NCBI RefSeq assembly: GCF_019976755.1
Contig: NZ_AP023441.1
Coordinates: 2,973,501 to 3,037,500 of the forward strand
Source of the DNA: Nostoc sp. MS1
GTDB taxonomy: Bacteria; Cyanobacteriota; Cyanobacteriia; Cyanobacteriales; Nostocaceae
Direction: 5' to 3'
DNA length: 64,000 bases
Below the pieces are notes generated by a model that was given only the letters and a program-made list of their open reading frames with translations, was not told the origin of the DNA and did not search any database. The first letter of the stretch is position 1; each line of letters starts with the position of its first letter. Of this stretch, positions 26,278 through 34,817 are shown piece after piece. Position numbers and translations under genes: made by a program.

Positions 26278-27705
26278 TTATCCTAACTTAGCGATCGCAC
26301 TTTCCAACTCTTGCGCCAGCTTTGTCAGCTTCTCAGGAGAGTTGGTTTCTAAGTAAACGCGCACCAGTGGTTCAGTACCAGAGGGACGCAGCAACACCCA
26401 ACTTCCTTCTTCCAAATACAGCTTAATCCCGTCCTTACGTCCAACTTCCTTCACTTTCACCCCAGCTACCTCGGAAGGAGGATTTTTTGTAAAGGAATCA
26501 ATCACAGCATTTTTATGTGCTTCTGTCAAGTGTAAATCTAGACGATTGTTATACAAGGGGCCGTCAGCTTCCGCGATCGCTTCCTTGACTAATTGACTCA
26601 GGGGCTTACCTTCGTAGGCGATCGCCTCAGCAATCAGCATATCAGCTAAAACGCCATCTTTTTCGGGAATATGCCCAATAATACTTAAACCGCCTGATTC
26701 TTCACCCCCAATCAAGACCGCAGTTTCCCGCATCTTTTCCCCAATGTATTTAAAGCCTACTGCGGTTTCGTAAATGGTCAAACCGTATTTAGCGGCGAAG
26801 TTATCTAATAGGTGAGTTGTGGCTACTGTGCGGACGATAGCGCCAGTCTTGCCTTTATTTTTGATTAAATGGCGTGCCAGGACTAACAGCACAGTGTTGG
26901 GCGTGAGGACATTACCTAACTCATCCACAATCCCAAAGCGATCGCTATCCCCATCTGTCGCCAGTCCCAAATCTGCATGGTCGTTGCGGACTGCTTCAAC
27001 TAACTCAACTAACTGTTCCCCCTTCGGTTCAGGCATTCCCCCACCAAAGAGAACATCGCGCCAAGTGTGGAAACTTTCTAATTGCACACCACTTTCTAGC
27101 AATACTTCATCTAAATAGCCACGGGATGTAGAATATAACGCATCATACTTGACTTTGAGTTGGGCGCTTTTAATTTTTTCCAGATCCAGCAAAGTGTAAA
27201 TAAACTGGAGATAGTCCGGTTTGGGATCGAAAGTAGAAATCGAACCTGATGGCTTGCCAGATGGCAATTCATCCGATGCACTTTCAATATTTGCCACAAT
27301 AGTATCAGTAATTTCTGGAGTGGCAGGGCCAGCATAATCAGGGATATATTTAATTCCACAGTATGGTGCTGGATTATGACTAGCCGTAAACATTAATGCC
27401 CCAGCCGAATTTAGGTGACGGGCGTTATAAGCGATTACTGGTGTGGGGCAATCCCGGTCAGTAATTTTAACATTCCAGCCCAAGTCCGCCAAGACTTGAG
27501 CTGCTGTTTGGGCAAACTGATCAGCTAAAAACCGCGTATCGTAGGCAATTAAAACAGGTCTATCTTTTGTGTAGGCTGTTTCTAAATAACTTGCGATCGC
27601 TCTTGTCACTTTCCGCACATTGGGAAAAGTGAAGTCATCGGCAATAATGCCTCGCCATCCATCAGTACCAAACTTTATCTTGCCGGAATTACTACTAGCG
27701 CTCAT
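26278..27705 (-). CDS. phosphoglucomutase/phosphomannomutase family protein (copy 1)
   Basis: A 475-aa alpha-D-phosphohexomutase starting at MSASSNSGKIKFGTDGWRGI; a start 99 bases earlier would add a non-conserved leader. It interconverts hexose 1- and 6-phosphates for glycogen, sucrose or envelope sugars. Motifs in order: FGTDGWRGI, the catalytic Ser in FTASHNPAPYCGIK, the metal loop DGDSDRFG, the sugar-binding GGEESGGLS, and the phosphate-binding RPSGTEPLVRVY. A paralogue lies at 51173-52609. The motifs do not fix glucose versus mannose specificity. It runs divergently from the nuclease gene. Confidence 0.92.
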   Translation of the reverse strand: MSASSNSGKIKFGTDGWRGIIADDFTFPNVRKVTRAIASYLETAYTKDRPVLIAYDTRFLADQFAQTAAQVLADLGWNVKITDRDCPTPVIAYNARHLNSAGALMFTASHNPAPYCGIKYIPDYAGPATPEITDTIVANIESASDELPSGKPSGSISTFDPKPDYLQFIYTLLDLEKIKSAQLKVKYDALYSTSRGYLDEVLLESGVQLESFHTWRDVLFGGGMPEPKGEQLVELVEAVRNDHADLGLATDGDSDRFGIVDELGNVLTPNTVLLVLARHLIKNKGKTGAIVRTVATTHLLDNFAAKYGLTIYETAVGFKYIGEKMRETAVLIGGEESGGLSIIGHIPEKDGVLADMLIAEAIAYEGKPLSQLVKEAIAEADGPLYNNRLDLHLTEAHKNAVIDSFTKNPPSEVAGVKVKEVGRKDGIKLYLEEGSWVLLRPSGTEPLVRVYLETNSPEKLTKLAQELESAIAKLG

Positions 27706-27816
27706 GTCTGCCACTTTCTCCCATTTATTTGAACTGAACACTATTAGGAAGCTTCCCGCAAAGCGTGCGTAGTCGCAAGCATCCTTCACCGTATTTTTTC
27801 TCACTGCTCTTGACCA

Positions 27817-28680
27817 ATGTCAACCCCCGAACGACTGTTTGTTAGTTATCACCTCTGGTCTTTAGTTGCCCCAGCTATAGGGCAAGAACGTTGGCATTGC
27901 CAGATGAGACGGGGGTTTATCAAGGCGCGTCAACATGAGCCACAAGTCAAAGCACTACTAGGGAATGCTACCGCACCTCAGCGAATAGGTATCCTTGCCC
28001 AAAAAGGCGTTTATGAGTTTCATCATAATCGACATTTGTTAACACGCTCAGATGGAGTTGAGCAAGTAGCGCGGCTGTTGAAATTAAGTAACGCTACAAT
28101 TCAAGTTCAACAAAGAGTGATACAAATTCTGAAGAAGTATTACAATTCACCTTTATTGTTGGGCAAAAAAATTCTGCAATTAACTCGCGGTGATGAAGGT
28201 TTTCCCAAGCCAATTTTAATTGAGCAGAAAGATGATCGTTTTCGCTTATATGCAGCGATGGACTGTGTTTTCATTGAGTCAGACGATCGCCATACTCTGC
28301 ATATTTTAGATTTTAAGACTGGTAAAGCTGCTTTTGATAAAAGGCAAGCCTTAGTTTACTTATTAGCTGCTCATTACCTTTACCCAGGTAAAGAAGCTGT
28401 AGCATCATTTTATAATTTAGAACTCTGTCAAGAATCAGAGTTGATTAGTCTGAAGAGAAATGAGTTAGAAGATTTAAAGCTGGAGCTAATCAATATTGCT
28501 AAAAAGCACTACGAAGACGTACAACAGTATCAGGATGCTGCTGAAAATTTCAGTGAGATATTCCCACCCAATCCTGGTTATCACTGTCGCTTCTGCCCCT
28601 TTCAATCAATTTGTGAGTTTTCGGCTCAACCTTCTCAAGTACAATCTTCACCAATTATCAAAACTAATAGTAGTCAATAA
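27817..28680 (+). CDS. PD-(D/E)XK nuclease with probable Fe-S cluster (RecB/AddB/Cas4-like)
   Basis: A 287-aa protein. The nuclease core is at about 145-190: AMDCVFIES supplies the first acidic residue, LHILDFKTGKAA supplies the D-x-K pair, and RQALVYLLAAHYLY is the helical QxxxY motif. The C-terminus has C-x2-C-x5-C (YHCRFCPFQSIC), and one Cys lies near the N-terminus (RWHCQMRRG), the one-plus-three layout of AddB/Cas4-type 4Fe-4S nucleases. No CRISPR, cas1 or helicase gene is near. It could be a stand-alone repair or defence exonuclease. ATG at 27817 gives a sensible N-terminus. Confidence 0.85.
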   Translation: MSTPERLFVSYHLWSLVAPAIGQERWHCQMRRGFIKARQHEPQVKALLGNATAPQRIGILAQKGVYEFHHNRHLLTRSDGVEQVARLLKLSNATIQVQQRVIQILKKYYNSPLLLGKKILQLTRGDEGFPKPILIEQKDDRFRLYAAMDCVFIESDDRHTLHILDFKTGKAAFDKRQALVYLLAAHYLYPGKEAVASFYNLELCQESELISLKRNELEDLKLELINIAKKHYEDVQQYQDAAENFSEIFPPNPGYHCRFCPFQSICEFSAQPSQVQSSPIIKTNSSQ

Positions 28681-28766
28681 AGCACAGCTTATAAACTAAA
28701 AAAATTTTAAAACTAAATTAAATCCTTGTGGGGTGGGCATCTTGCCCGCCCCAATTATACAAAATA

Positions 28767-29006
28767 TTACATTGAACCTTTCTGCATTACTTCTTGGAGA
28801 TGATTACGAATTTCTTGTGCTTGCTCAATATCAGACTGACGCAATTTTTGAAATAAATCTACACAAGGCTTAGAGTTAGCGGCTTGTGCATCTTCAATGT
28901 ATTTATCATAAGCTCTCACCGCTTCCGCTTTGCTTTGTAAAACGGTGATAAAGTCGTACTCCAAGTTACTAATAGGTTGTTGAGAATTTCTGTTAGCTGT
29001 AGTCAT
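28767..29006 (-). CDS. small helical protein, conserved type, unknown function
   Basis: A 79-aa cytoplasmic protein with a strong ribosome site (GGAGGG 7 bases before the ATG). After a polar N-terminus it forms two predicted amphipathic helices, LEYDFITVLQSKAEAVRAYD and SKPCVDLFQKLRQSDIEQAQ, with Glu, Asp and His spacing that recalls half of a ferritin-like or DUF2383-like bundle. I do not assign a family. It is a single gene between the nuclease and pyruvate kinase. Confidence 0.72.
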   Translation of the reverse strand: MTTANRNSQQPISNLEYDFITVLQSKAEAVRAYDKYIEDAQAANSKPCVDLFQKLRQSDIEQAQEIRNHLQEVMQKGSM

Positions 29007-29116
29007 TTATTCACCCTCCATTTAGGTCTTTAACTCATTTCTACTGAACCTTACACAGTCATTCATCCATCCAAAAGGGTAGAAAAAAGTACATAGGAGG
29101 GGGGTGGTAATTTATA

Positions 29117-29137
29117 ATTCGTAATTCGTAATTCGTA
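29117..29137. repeat. three-copy heptamer ATTCGTA
   Basis: Three perfect tandem ATTCGTA units between the small helical gene and pyruvate kinase. Nearby, an imperfect inverted repeat GATAACTCTTGT / ACAAGAGCTATC (29183-29194 and 29218-29229) lies 40 bp past the pyk stop and may be its terminator. Confidence 0.6.
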
Positions 29138-29268
29138 ATAGCCTACGGCATCTCTAAACGCCTACTTAATTCTTAATAAAGTGATAACTCTTGTCGGATA
29201 GGTAAAATACCTCATCTACAAGAGCTATCTTTTAATTCAGCAAACCCATCTTTTTGAGTTTTAAATTG

Positions 29269-31038
29269 CTATGGAGTTCCTACTGCCCCAGAGTAGACTA
29301 AACCACGTTGCAAATCCATAGTGAGAATTGCTCCATCACGAATGACTTGCGTGGCTTTCTTCACACCCACAATTACCGGGACACCAAGGCGTAAACCAAT
29401 TACGGCTGCATGACTGGTTAAACTTTCATCCTCTGTAATAATGCCGCCTGCTTTGCGAATTGCTTCGACAAAATCTGCGCCAGTGCGGGGTGCAACCAAA
29501 ATATCACCAGTGTTAAAGTTACTTACATCCAAACCCTTGTGAGCTACCCTAGCACAACCGCTTACCAAGCCTTGTCCTAAGCCAATTCCTTGACCTAACA
29601 CGGCTGTCACTACTTCCACTTTAATTAAATCTGTCGAGCCGGATACCCCTTGCAGCGTTCCCGCCGTCATCACCACCAAATCGCCTTCAAATAGCAACTT
29701 ATGCTCTTGCGCGACGTTAATGGCGGCTTGGAAGGTTTGACCAGCAGAGGGTAATTCTAACACCAGCAAAGGTTTCACGCCCCATACCATTTGTAGTTGC
29801 CGTGCGACGTTAACGTGGGGTGTTACTGCCAAGATTGGTGTATGAGGACGGAATTTAGAAACGTTGCGTGCTGTCGCCCCTGTTTGGGTGAGAGTCATAA
29901 TTGCGGCTGCTCCCAACTGTTCGGCAATTTGCCCTACAGCTTGGCTGATAGCGTTGGGAATAGAACGGCGGTTATCGCGCAGTTGACGTAATTTGGTCGC
30001 AGTATATTCTTCCTGCTCGATGCGTTCAGCAATTCTAGCCATTGTCGCCACTGCTTCTACTGGGTAGCTACCCACAGCCGTTTCGTTAGAAAGCATCACC
30101 GCATCTGTACCATCAATGATGGCGTTGGCTACGTCAGAAACTTCCGCGCGGGTGGGACGGGGGTTGCTCACCATGCTGTCCAACATTTGGGTAGCAGTGA
30201 TGATAGGAATCCCTAAGCGGTTGGCTGTGGCAATTAAGCGCTTTTGCAGTACAGGCACATCTTCTGCTGGTAGTTCTACCCCTAAATCGCCTCTAGCCAC
30301 CATTACGCCGTCGCATAAAGCAAGAACAGCTTCCATCTGTTCGATCGCTTCATGCTTCTCAATTTTGGCAACTACTGGCACTTGTTTACCAGTGCTGGAA
30401 ATCAACTCTTTAATTTCAATAATGTCCTGGGGGTTACGGACAAAGGAAAGCGCTATCCAATCAACACCCTGGTCTAGACCGAACATCAAGTCCTCGCGGT
30501 CTTTGTCGGTCATGGCTTTAATTGATAGGTAAACGCCGGGGAAGTTTACGCCTTTGTTATTCGATAACTTACCCGCTACAGTTACCCGACAATGTAAATC
30601 GCCTTTGTCGCGGTTGATTTCTTCTACCAACATTTCTACGCGACCATCATCAAGCAGGATTTTTGCGCCTACAGGTACTTCTTCTGCCAAATACTCGTAG
30701 GTGACGCAGCTGATTTCTTGAGTACCGACAACGGGGCGATTTGTCAAGGTGAAGCGATCGCCTTTCGCTAAAACTATAGACCCGTTTTCAAACTTACCCA
30801 AGCGAATTTTTGGCCCTTGCAAATCCTGGAGAATTGCCACTGGCTGATTTAGTTCAAATGCGGTTTGCCGAATTAGGCGAATACTACGCTGATGATCGGC
30901 ATGAGTACCGTGGGAAAAGTTGAGTCGCAACGTTGTCGCACCCGCTTCAATAATTGCTTTCAGCATTTCTGGGCTGCTAGTGGCGGGGCCAATTGTGGCG
31001 ACAATTTTTGTCCGGCGTACAGAATCTCTTAATTGCAT
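29269..31038 (-). CDS. pyk: pyruvate kinase with C-terminal PEP-utilizer domain
   Basis: A 589-aa cytoplasmic enzyme making pyruvate and ATP from PEP and ADP. The barrel has TKIVATIGPATSSPEML, LRLNFSHGTH, the catalytic Lys in PVVAKIEKHEAIEQM, the metal-binding MVARGDLGVELPAEDVP, and ITATQMLDSMVSNPRPTRAE. The length exceeds the usual 470 residues because of a C-terminal extension (about 500-589) with TSHAAVIGLRLGVPVIVG, which resembles the phosphohistidine domain of PEP synthase and occurs in some bacterial pyruvate kinases; it is thought structural or regulatory. The upstream leader carries an inverted repeat at 31100-31121. PEP synthase is 16 kb away. Confidence 0.96.
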   Translation of the reverse strand: MQLRDSVRRTKIVATIGPATSSPEMLKAIIEAGATTLRLNFSHGTHADHQRSIRLIRQTAFELNQPVAILQDLQGPKIRLGKFENGSIVLAKGDRFTLTNRPVVGTQEISCVTYEYLAEEVPVGAKILLDDGRVEMLVEEINRDKGDLHCRVTVAGKLSNNKGVNFPGVYLSIKAMTDKDREDLMFGLDQGVDWIALSFVRNPQDIIEIKELISSTGKQVPVVAKIEKHEAIEQMEAVLALCDGVMVARGDLGVELPAEDVPVLQKRLIATANRLGIPIITATQMLDSMVSNPRPTRAEVSDVANAIIDGTDAVMLSNETAVGSYPVEAVATMARIAERIEQEEYTATKLRQLRDNRRSIPNAISQAVGQIAEQLGAAAIMTLTQTGATARNVSKFRPHTPILAVTPHVNVARQLQMVWGVKPLLVLELPSAGQTFQAAINVAQEHKLLFEGDLVVMTAGTLQGVSGSTDLIKVEVVTAVLGQGIGLGQGLVSGCARVAHKGLDVSNFNTGDILVAPRTGADFVEAIRKAGGIITEDESLTSHAAVIGLRLGVPVIVGVKKATQVIRDGAILTMDLQRGLVYSGAVGTP

Positions 31039-31407
31039 AGGGGCTGATTCTAGGGAGCTATCTAGTGAGTCATAGTAAATTAAGGGGCTTTTAGTTTTCC
31101 GTCACGGTTATATCTGTGACGCAAACAATCCGAAATGTTATGGAACTATCAGACAGACTTGATATGTTACACCAATCTGGGTTCCATCCTGCTGTAGATA
31201 GAATTTCTTACATCAAAATTATTCGTTAAGCGGATAGCACACCCTACTCATCAGCTAAGATTTAGGTCTTGTTTGGAATCATAGCGCCATTCATCTACAC
31301 CTCAGCATAGATATTAGATAAAAATTGCTATACAAAACCTTACAAAAATTTATTATCCACTAATATTTATCGTATATTTGTAATGTTTGATCAAAGAGGA
31401 GACAGTA
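31039..31407. promoter_or_regulatory. pyk/crtR divergent spacer with inverted repeat
   Basis: 369 bp holding two divergent promoters. CGTCAC-N10-GTGACG (31100-31121), 62 bp upstream of pyk, is a perfect 6-bp inverted repeat around an AT-rich centre and may be an operator. The half-sites are oriented opposite to a CRP site. No gene is evident; a 29-codon frame near 31140 was not accepted. Confidence 0.4.
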
Positions 31408-32298
31408 ATGCTCACATTGGAGGCACAGCAGCCACTGAAAGTCCCACCCAAGGAATTTTTAGCGCCTCCTGGTGATTTTAACCCCACGATGCTGTTATTT
31501 TTGGCATCTGTGGTGATGTTGGTGTTATCTAATTTTGGTTACTGGGTTTGGGAATGGCCGCATTGGTTGTGCTTTAGCGTTAATACTCTGGCTTTACATT
31601 TTGCGGGAACTGTAATTCATGATGCTTGCCATCAATCTGCTCACCGCGATCGCCTAATTAATGCCATGTTAGGTCATGGTAGCGCGTTGATACTAGCTTT
31701 TGCATACCCAGTCTTTACACGGGTGCATTTACAGCACCACGCCCACGTTAATCATCCCAAAGACGACCCAGATCATTACGTCTCTACAGGCGGGCCACTA
31801 TGGTTAATTGCTGTGCGATTTCTATACCATGAGGTATTTTTCTTTCAACGCCGACTATGGAAGAAAAATGAGTTATTAGAATGGTTTATTAGCCGTCTAA
31901 TTGTTATCACAATTGTTTACATTTCTGTTCAGTATCACTTTTTGGGTTACATTCTCAACTTTTGGTTTATCCCCGCATTTATCATTGGCATCACATTGGG
32001 GCTATTCTTTGATTATCTACCTCATCGGCCTTTTGCAGAACGCGATCGCTGGAAGAATGCCCGTGTCTATCCAGGAAAGCTGCTAAACATTTTAATCATG
32101 GGTCAGAATTATCATCTAATTCATCATTTATGGCCTTCAATTCCCTGGTATAACTATCAGCCTGCATACTATAAGATGAAGCCGCTTTTAGATGAAAAAG
32201 GCTGCTACCAAACTTCAGGATTATTGCAGAAAAAAGACTTTTTTGAGTTTGTTTATGACATCTTTTTAGGAATTAGATTTCATCATCATCAGGAATAG
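31408..32298 (+). CDS. crtR: beta-carotene hydroxylase
   Basis: A 296-aa membrane di-iron hydroxylase of the fatty-acid-desaturase superfamily that adds 3-hydroxyl groups to beta-carotene or deoxymyxol in carotenoid synthesis. His boxes are HDACH (71-75), HLQHHAHVNH (107 on) and HLIHH (235-239), with hydrophobic spans between (about 28-45, 55-70, 160-200). The ATG at 31408 has GAGGAG 6 bases upstream; a codon 21 bases earlier precedes that ribosome site. The sequence pattern (YLPHRPFAERDRWKNARVYP, LIHHLWPSIPWYNYQPAY) is that of cyanobacterial CrtR rather than an acyl-lipid desaturase. Monocistronic. Confidence 0.94.
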   Translation: MLTLEAQQPLKVPPKEFLAPPGDFNPTMLLFLASVVMLVLSNFGYWVWEWPHWLCFSVNTLALHFAGTVIHDACHQSAHRDRLINAMLGHGSALILAFAYPVFTRVHLQHHAHVNHPKDDPDHYVSTGGPLWLIAVRFLYHEVFFFQRRLWKKNELLEWFISRLIVITIVYISVQYHFLGYILNFWFIPAFIIGITLGLFFDYLPHRPFAERDRWKNARVYPGKLLNILIMGQNYHLIHHLWPSIPWYNYQPAYYKMKPLLDEKGCYQTSGLLQKKDFFEFVYDIFLGIRFHHHQE

Positions 32299-32547
32299 AA
32301 TACTGGCATCAAGCACTTTTTTATTAAAGCTTGAATCATGTCATTGATGTGTTCAGTCTGACGAACAGAGAGACTTATATTGATAAGCCTTACTTTGGCT
32401 ATGAAGGTATGATCAATATGATGGAAGTCATTGCTAACTATTGGGAAGGGAACGAGCTTTTCGTTCTAAACATATCCACTGAACTTAGGCAGAGGGCAAT
32501 CGCTTTATAATAGAGTATGAGAAATAAATCTTCATCATGTAAAAAAT

Positions 32548-32865
32548 ATGACACACTCTTCACCCGAAAGAATTGTGAGACGTGGGAGAGTATTCCCCGA
32601 AATTCAGTGGACAAAAGCACAAAAAGCCCAAGACAAAGCCAGAAGACAAGCATTTTATGAGCGTTGTTGGGCGATTTTTGAACGTTTAAAACCAGAAATT
32701 CTAGATAAATATTATGGCTGGTATATTGCCATTGAACCTGATAGCGGCGATTATTTTATTGATCAGGATAAAGAAGTAGCCAGTAAAATGGCTAGAGAAA
32801 AATACCCTCAACTTATTCATCATATTTTTGGCATTAATGAAACAGGTGTTAGTGGCAGAATATGA
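32548..32865 (+). CDS. small protein paired with retropepsin-like gene, unknown function
   Basis: A 105-aa soluble protein I do not recognise by family name. The N-terminus is Arg/Lys-rich (ERIVRRGRVFPEIQWTKAQK), followed by helices (QAFYERCWAIFERLKPEIL) and YYGWYIAIEPDSGDYFIDQD, a strand-rich core seen in several cyanobacterial small proteins. Its stop overlaps the next start by four bases (ATGA), so the two are translationally coupled. This two-gene design resembles toxin-antitoxin modules, but no toxicity can be inferred from sequence. Confidence 0.75.
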   Translation: MTHSSPERIVRRGRVFPEIQWTKAQKAQDKARRQAFYERCWAIFERLKPEILDKYYGWYIAIEPDSGDYFIDQDKEVASKMAREKYPQLIHHIFGINETGVSGRI

Positions 32866-33230
32866 TTGAGGGTAGATTTGGAGAATATGGACAAATTTAT
32901 TTTGAAATAGATTTAATTGGTGGGGATGACTTGAGTTTTCCTGTAGAAACGATGTTAGATACAGGATTCACTGAGTTTTTAGCTATGAACAAACAAGATT
33001 TAGAGAGTCTTGATTGGCAGTTTTTAAATCAAGATAAATTGAGAACTGCTCAAGGAGAAACTGAATTTGATGTTTATAGAGGTAGAGTAATCATAGATAA
33101 TCAAGAATGGGAAATTCCTGTATTTGCTGGAAATGAAATACAGGAAATTTTATTAGGTTCTCGATGGTTGAAATCATTTATTTTAGTTGCTGATTATAGT
33201 CAAAATAGAGTTACATTAGAGTACACGTAA
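32862..33230 (+). CDS. retropepsin-like clan AA aspartic protease
   Basis: A 122-aa single-lobe aspartic protease. The catalytic motif is MLDTGFTEFLAM (D-T-G), followed by a strand-rich body and the second hydrophobic-hydrophobic-Gly segment IQEILLGSRWLKSFILVADY typical of retropepsin-like folds. At this size it must dimerise to form an active site. It is coupled to the upstream 105-aa gene through a 4-bp overlap. Such small bacterial retropepsins are common in cyanobacteria; substrates are unknown. Confidence 0.82.
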   Translation: MIEGRFGEYGQIYFEIDLIGGDDLSFPVETMLDTGFTEFLAMNKQDLESLDWQFLNQDKLRTAQGETEFDVYRGRVIIDNQEWEIPVFAGNEIQEILLGSRWLKSFILVADYSQNRVTLEYT

Positions 33231-33319
33231 AAATTACCATCGCCCCATCTTCTGTAAATTTTTTAATCTGGGCGATCGCGTCCACAATCTTATTTGAAAG
33301 ATACTCAGAAAGTGAGCCA

Positions 33320-33538
33320 TTAAGTAATTTGAAGAGTTATAGGTTCAGGAATAGATACGCCTTCTGTTTCCCAAGCTTTCAAGTACATTTCAATTACTTC
33401 TTCGCCGTTATGTATTGCTTCTTCAAGAGTTTTACCATGAGTGCAAGGCATAATAACGCGATCGCTAAACTCTGGAATTGTTACTAAGAACAGCTGATCT
33501 TCATCAGACCATTGAATAATCATGCTGTATTGACTCAT
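33320..33538 (-). CDS. HicB-like antitoxin, orphan
   Basis: A 72-aa HicB-type partial RNase H fold: YSMIIQWSDEDQLFLVTIPE, then HGKTLEEAIHNGEEVIEMYL and GVSIPEP. It lacks the C-terminal DNA-binding RHH or HTH of full HicB proteins. HicB normally blocks the mRNA interferase HicA, but there is no HicA-sized ORF on either side. It could neutralise a distant HicA or be a relic. Confidence 0.86.
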   Translation of the reverse strand: MSQYSMIIQWSDEDQLFLVTIPEFSDRVIMPCTHGKTLEEAIHNGEEVIEMYLKAWETEGVSIPEPITLQIT

Positions 33539-33571
33539 GTACTTTTTATCTCTAGTTGCTTCTCATCTTTT

Positions 33572-34183
33572 CTATTCTGCAACGCCGATTTTCTGAGCAA
33601 TGATATAAACATGCTTTTCTGGATATTGGTCATATTCAACATGGCGACAAGTGCAGTTATGCTCAGTGATAATCCGCAGGAAAGTATCTACACCTAAAGT
33701 GCTGTAATCAAAATCCTGTCCTTGAAATGAACCAGAAATTTCACCGCTTGTATGGCTACCGCCACAGGTAAAGATAAATACTCCCCCAAGTTCTAACGCA
33801 TCGCATAGCTTCCTCGTCATCGGTTCCTGCATGTTTAACGGTAGATGAAAAGTGCTATCCCAAGCAGAAATTAAACTGTAAAGTTTTGGCGGAACCCAAT
33901 GACAGATATCTTCTCTGTAAAATGTGACTTCTGGATGTAATTGCTTGGCTAGATTGATCATTTCTGTTGAAATATCTAGCCCTTCAACCTGAAATCCATG
34001 CTGGCATAAAACGCGAATAAAACGTCCAGCACTTCCGCAGCCGATATCAATAGCTGAGTTTCGTCCAGAAGTAAATTTAATAGCCCGTTCTAATTGTGCA
34101 ATCCCGTATGATGAATCTTGATGCTGAGTCTGCCACCATTTGGCGATTTGATCATATCGAGCGGCTGTATCATTAGGATTCAT
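33572..34183 (-). CDS. class I SAM-dependent methyltransferase
   Basis: A 203-aa cytoplasmic methyltransferase. SAM-binding motif I is AIDIGCGSAGRFIRVLCQHG (about 41-60), motif II the acidic end of FQVEGLDIS, and motif III lies near LISAWDSTFHLPL. There is no substrate domain, so the acceptor (small molecule, lipid or protein) is unknown. It ends 33 bp before the orphan HicB gene on the same strand, possibly co-transcribed. Length is normal for a stand-alone Methyltransf_11/25 enzyme. Confidence 0.85.
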   Translation of the reverse strand: MNPNDTAARYDQIAKWWQTQHQDSSYGIAQLERAIKFTSGRNSAIDIGCGSAGRFIRVLCQHGFQVEGLDISTEMINLAKQLHPEVTFYREDICHWVPPKLYSLISAWDSTFHLPLNMQEPMTRKLCDALELGGVFIFTCGGSHTSGEISGSFQGQDFDYSTLGVDTFLRIITEHNCTCRHVEYDQYPEKHVYIIAQKIGVAE

Positions 34184-34220
34184 AAGACTGGGTTACTAGC
34201 TAAAAGGCAGGAAGCTAATA

Positions 34221-34305
34221 AATTCAAAATTCAAAATTCAAAATTCAAAATTCAGATTTTCCTTGCACATAGCACTCAGCACTCATCACTCAGCACTCAG
34301 CACTC
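34221..34305. repeat. two heptamer STRRs: AAAATTC and AGCACTC
   Basis: 34221-34253 has four full AAAATTC units plus a partial one; 34271-34305 has five AGCACTC-type units (one ATCACTC). The second block touches the chorismate mutase stop codon, so repeat DNA forms that gene boundary. Confidence 0.85.
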
Positions 34306-34715
34306 TAAACTTTTGACTCTATTACTTGTGATGCTTGTAGCGCCTGGGGGAAACTCCAATCGGGACGTAACTTTGTAGCTTCGCGCAGATAAATATGATG
34401 AACAGAAACGGAGGCTGGGAGGTAGGCGTGGATTAAGAAGCGGATGCAGCGCTGTAAACTACCTTCAACGTGCATTTGCTGGACATCTAACATAGCTACA
34501 TTATCCCAGCCGGGGCGGGGTCTGGCGATCGCAGCTGGAAAAATCGCATCTAAGTCTCGCGTTACTGAAAATGTCACGCTAATCATCTCCTCTGGCTGGA
34601 GTTGGTTTCGTCTTTCGAGTTCGTCAAGCAGTTCACTAACCGCTTCCCGGATAGCTTCCACTGTATTTTCAGAAACGGTTGTTGCTCCACGAATAGCACG
34701 CAATCGCCACTCCAC
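34305..34715 (-). CDS. aroH: chorismate mutase, AroH class
   Basis: A 136-aa enzyme converting chorismate to prephenate on the route to Phe and Tyr. It belongs to the trimeric AroH class of Bacillus subtilis rather than the helical AroQ class: WRLRAIRGATTVSENT at the N-terminus with active-site Arg residues, then FSVTRDLDAIFPAAIAR, ARPRPGWDNVAMLDVQQMHV (the Cys/Arg/Glu pocket region) and SLQRCIRFLIHA. The length fits the family. A heptamer repeat touches its stop. SppA lies upstream on the same strand about 100 bp away. Confidence 0.93.
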   Translation of the reverse strand: MEWRLRAIRGATTVSENTVEAIREAVSELLDELERRNQLQPEEMISVTFSVTRDLDAIFPAAIARPRPGWDNVAMLDVQQMHVEGSLQRCIRFLIHAYLPASVSVHHIYLREATKLRPDWSFPQALQASQVIESKV

Positions 34716-34817
34716 GCCAAAATCCTCCTTAAGTGATCATTATTCAATAGTCATTAGTCAACAGTAATTAGTCAATAATCTATATTTATTTTTGATTGTC
34801 TTTTTTATCTCCCTTTA

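Noticed and set aside
27817..28680. Cas4 function for the PD-(D/E)XK protein
   Set aside because: Fold and Cys layout fit the wider Cas4/AddB group, but there is no CRISPR locus nearby, so only a general nuclease call is justified.
31140..31229. 29-codon frame between pyk and crtR
   Set aside because: Too short, no ribosome site and no resemblance to known small photosystem subunits.
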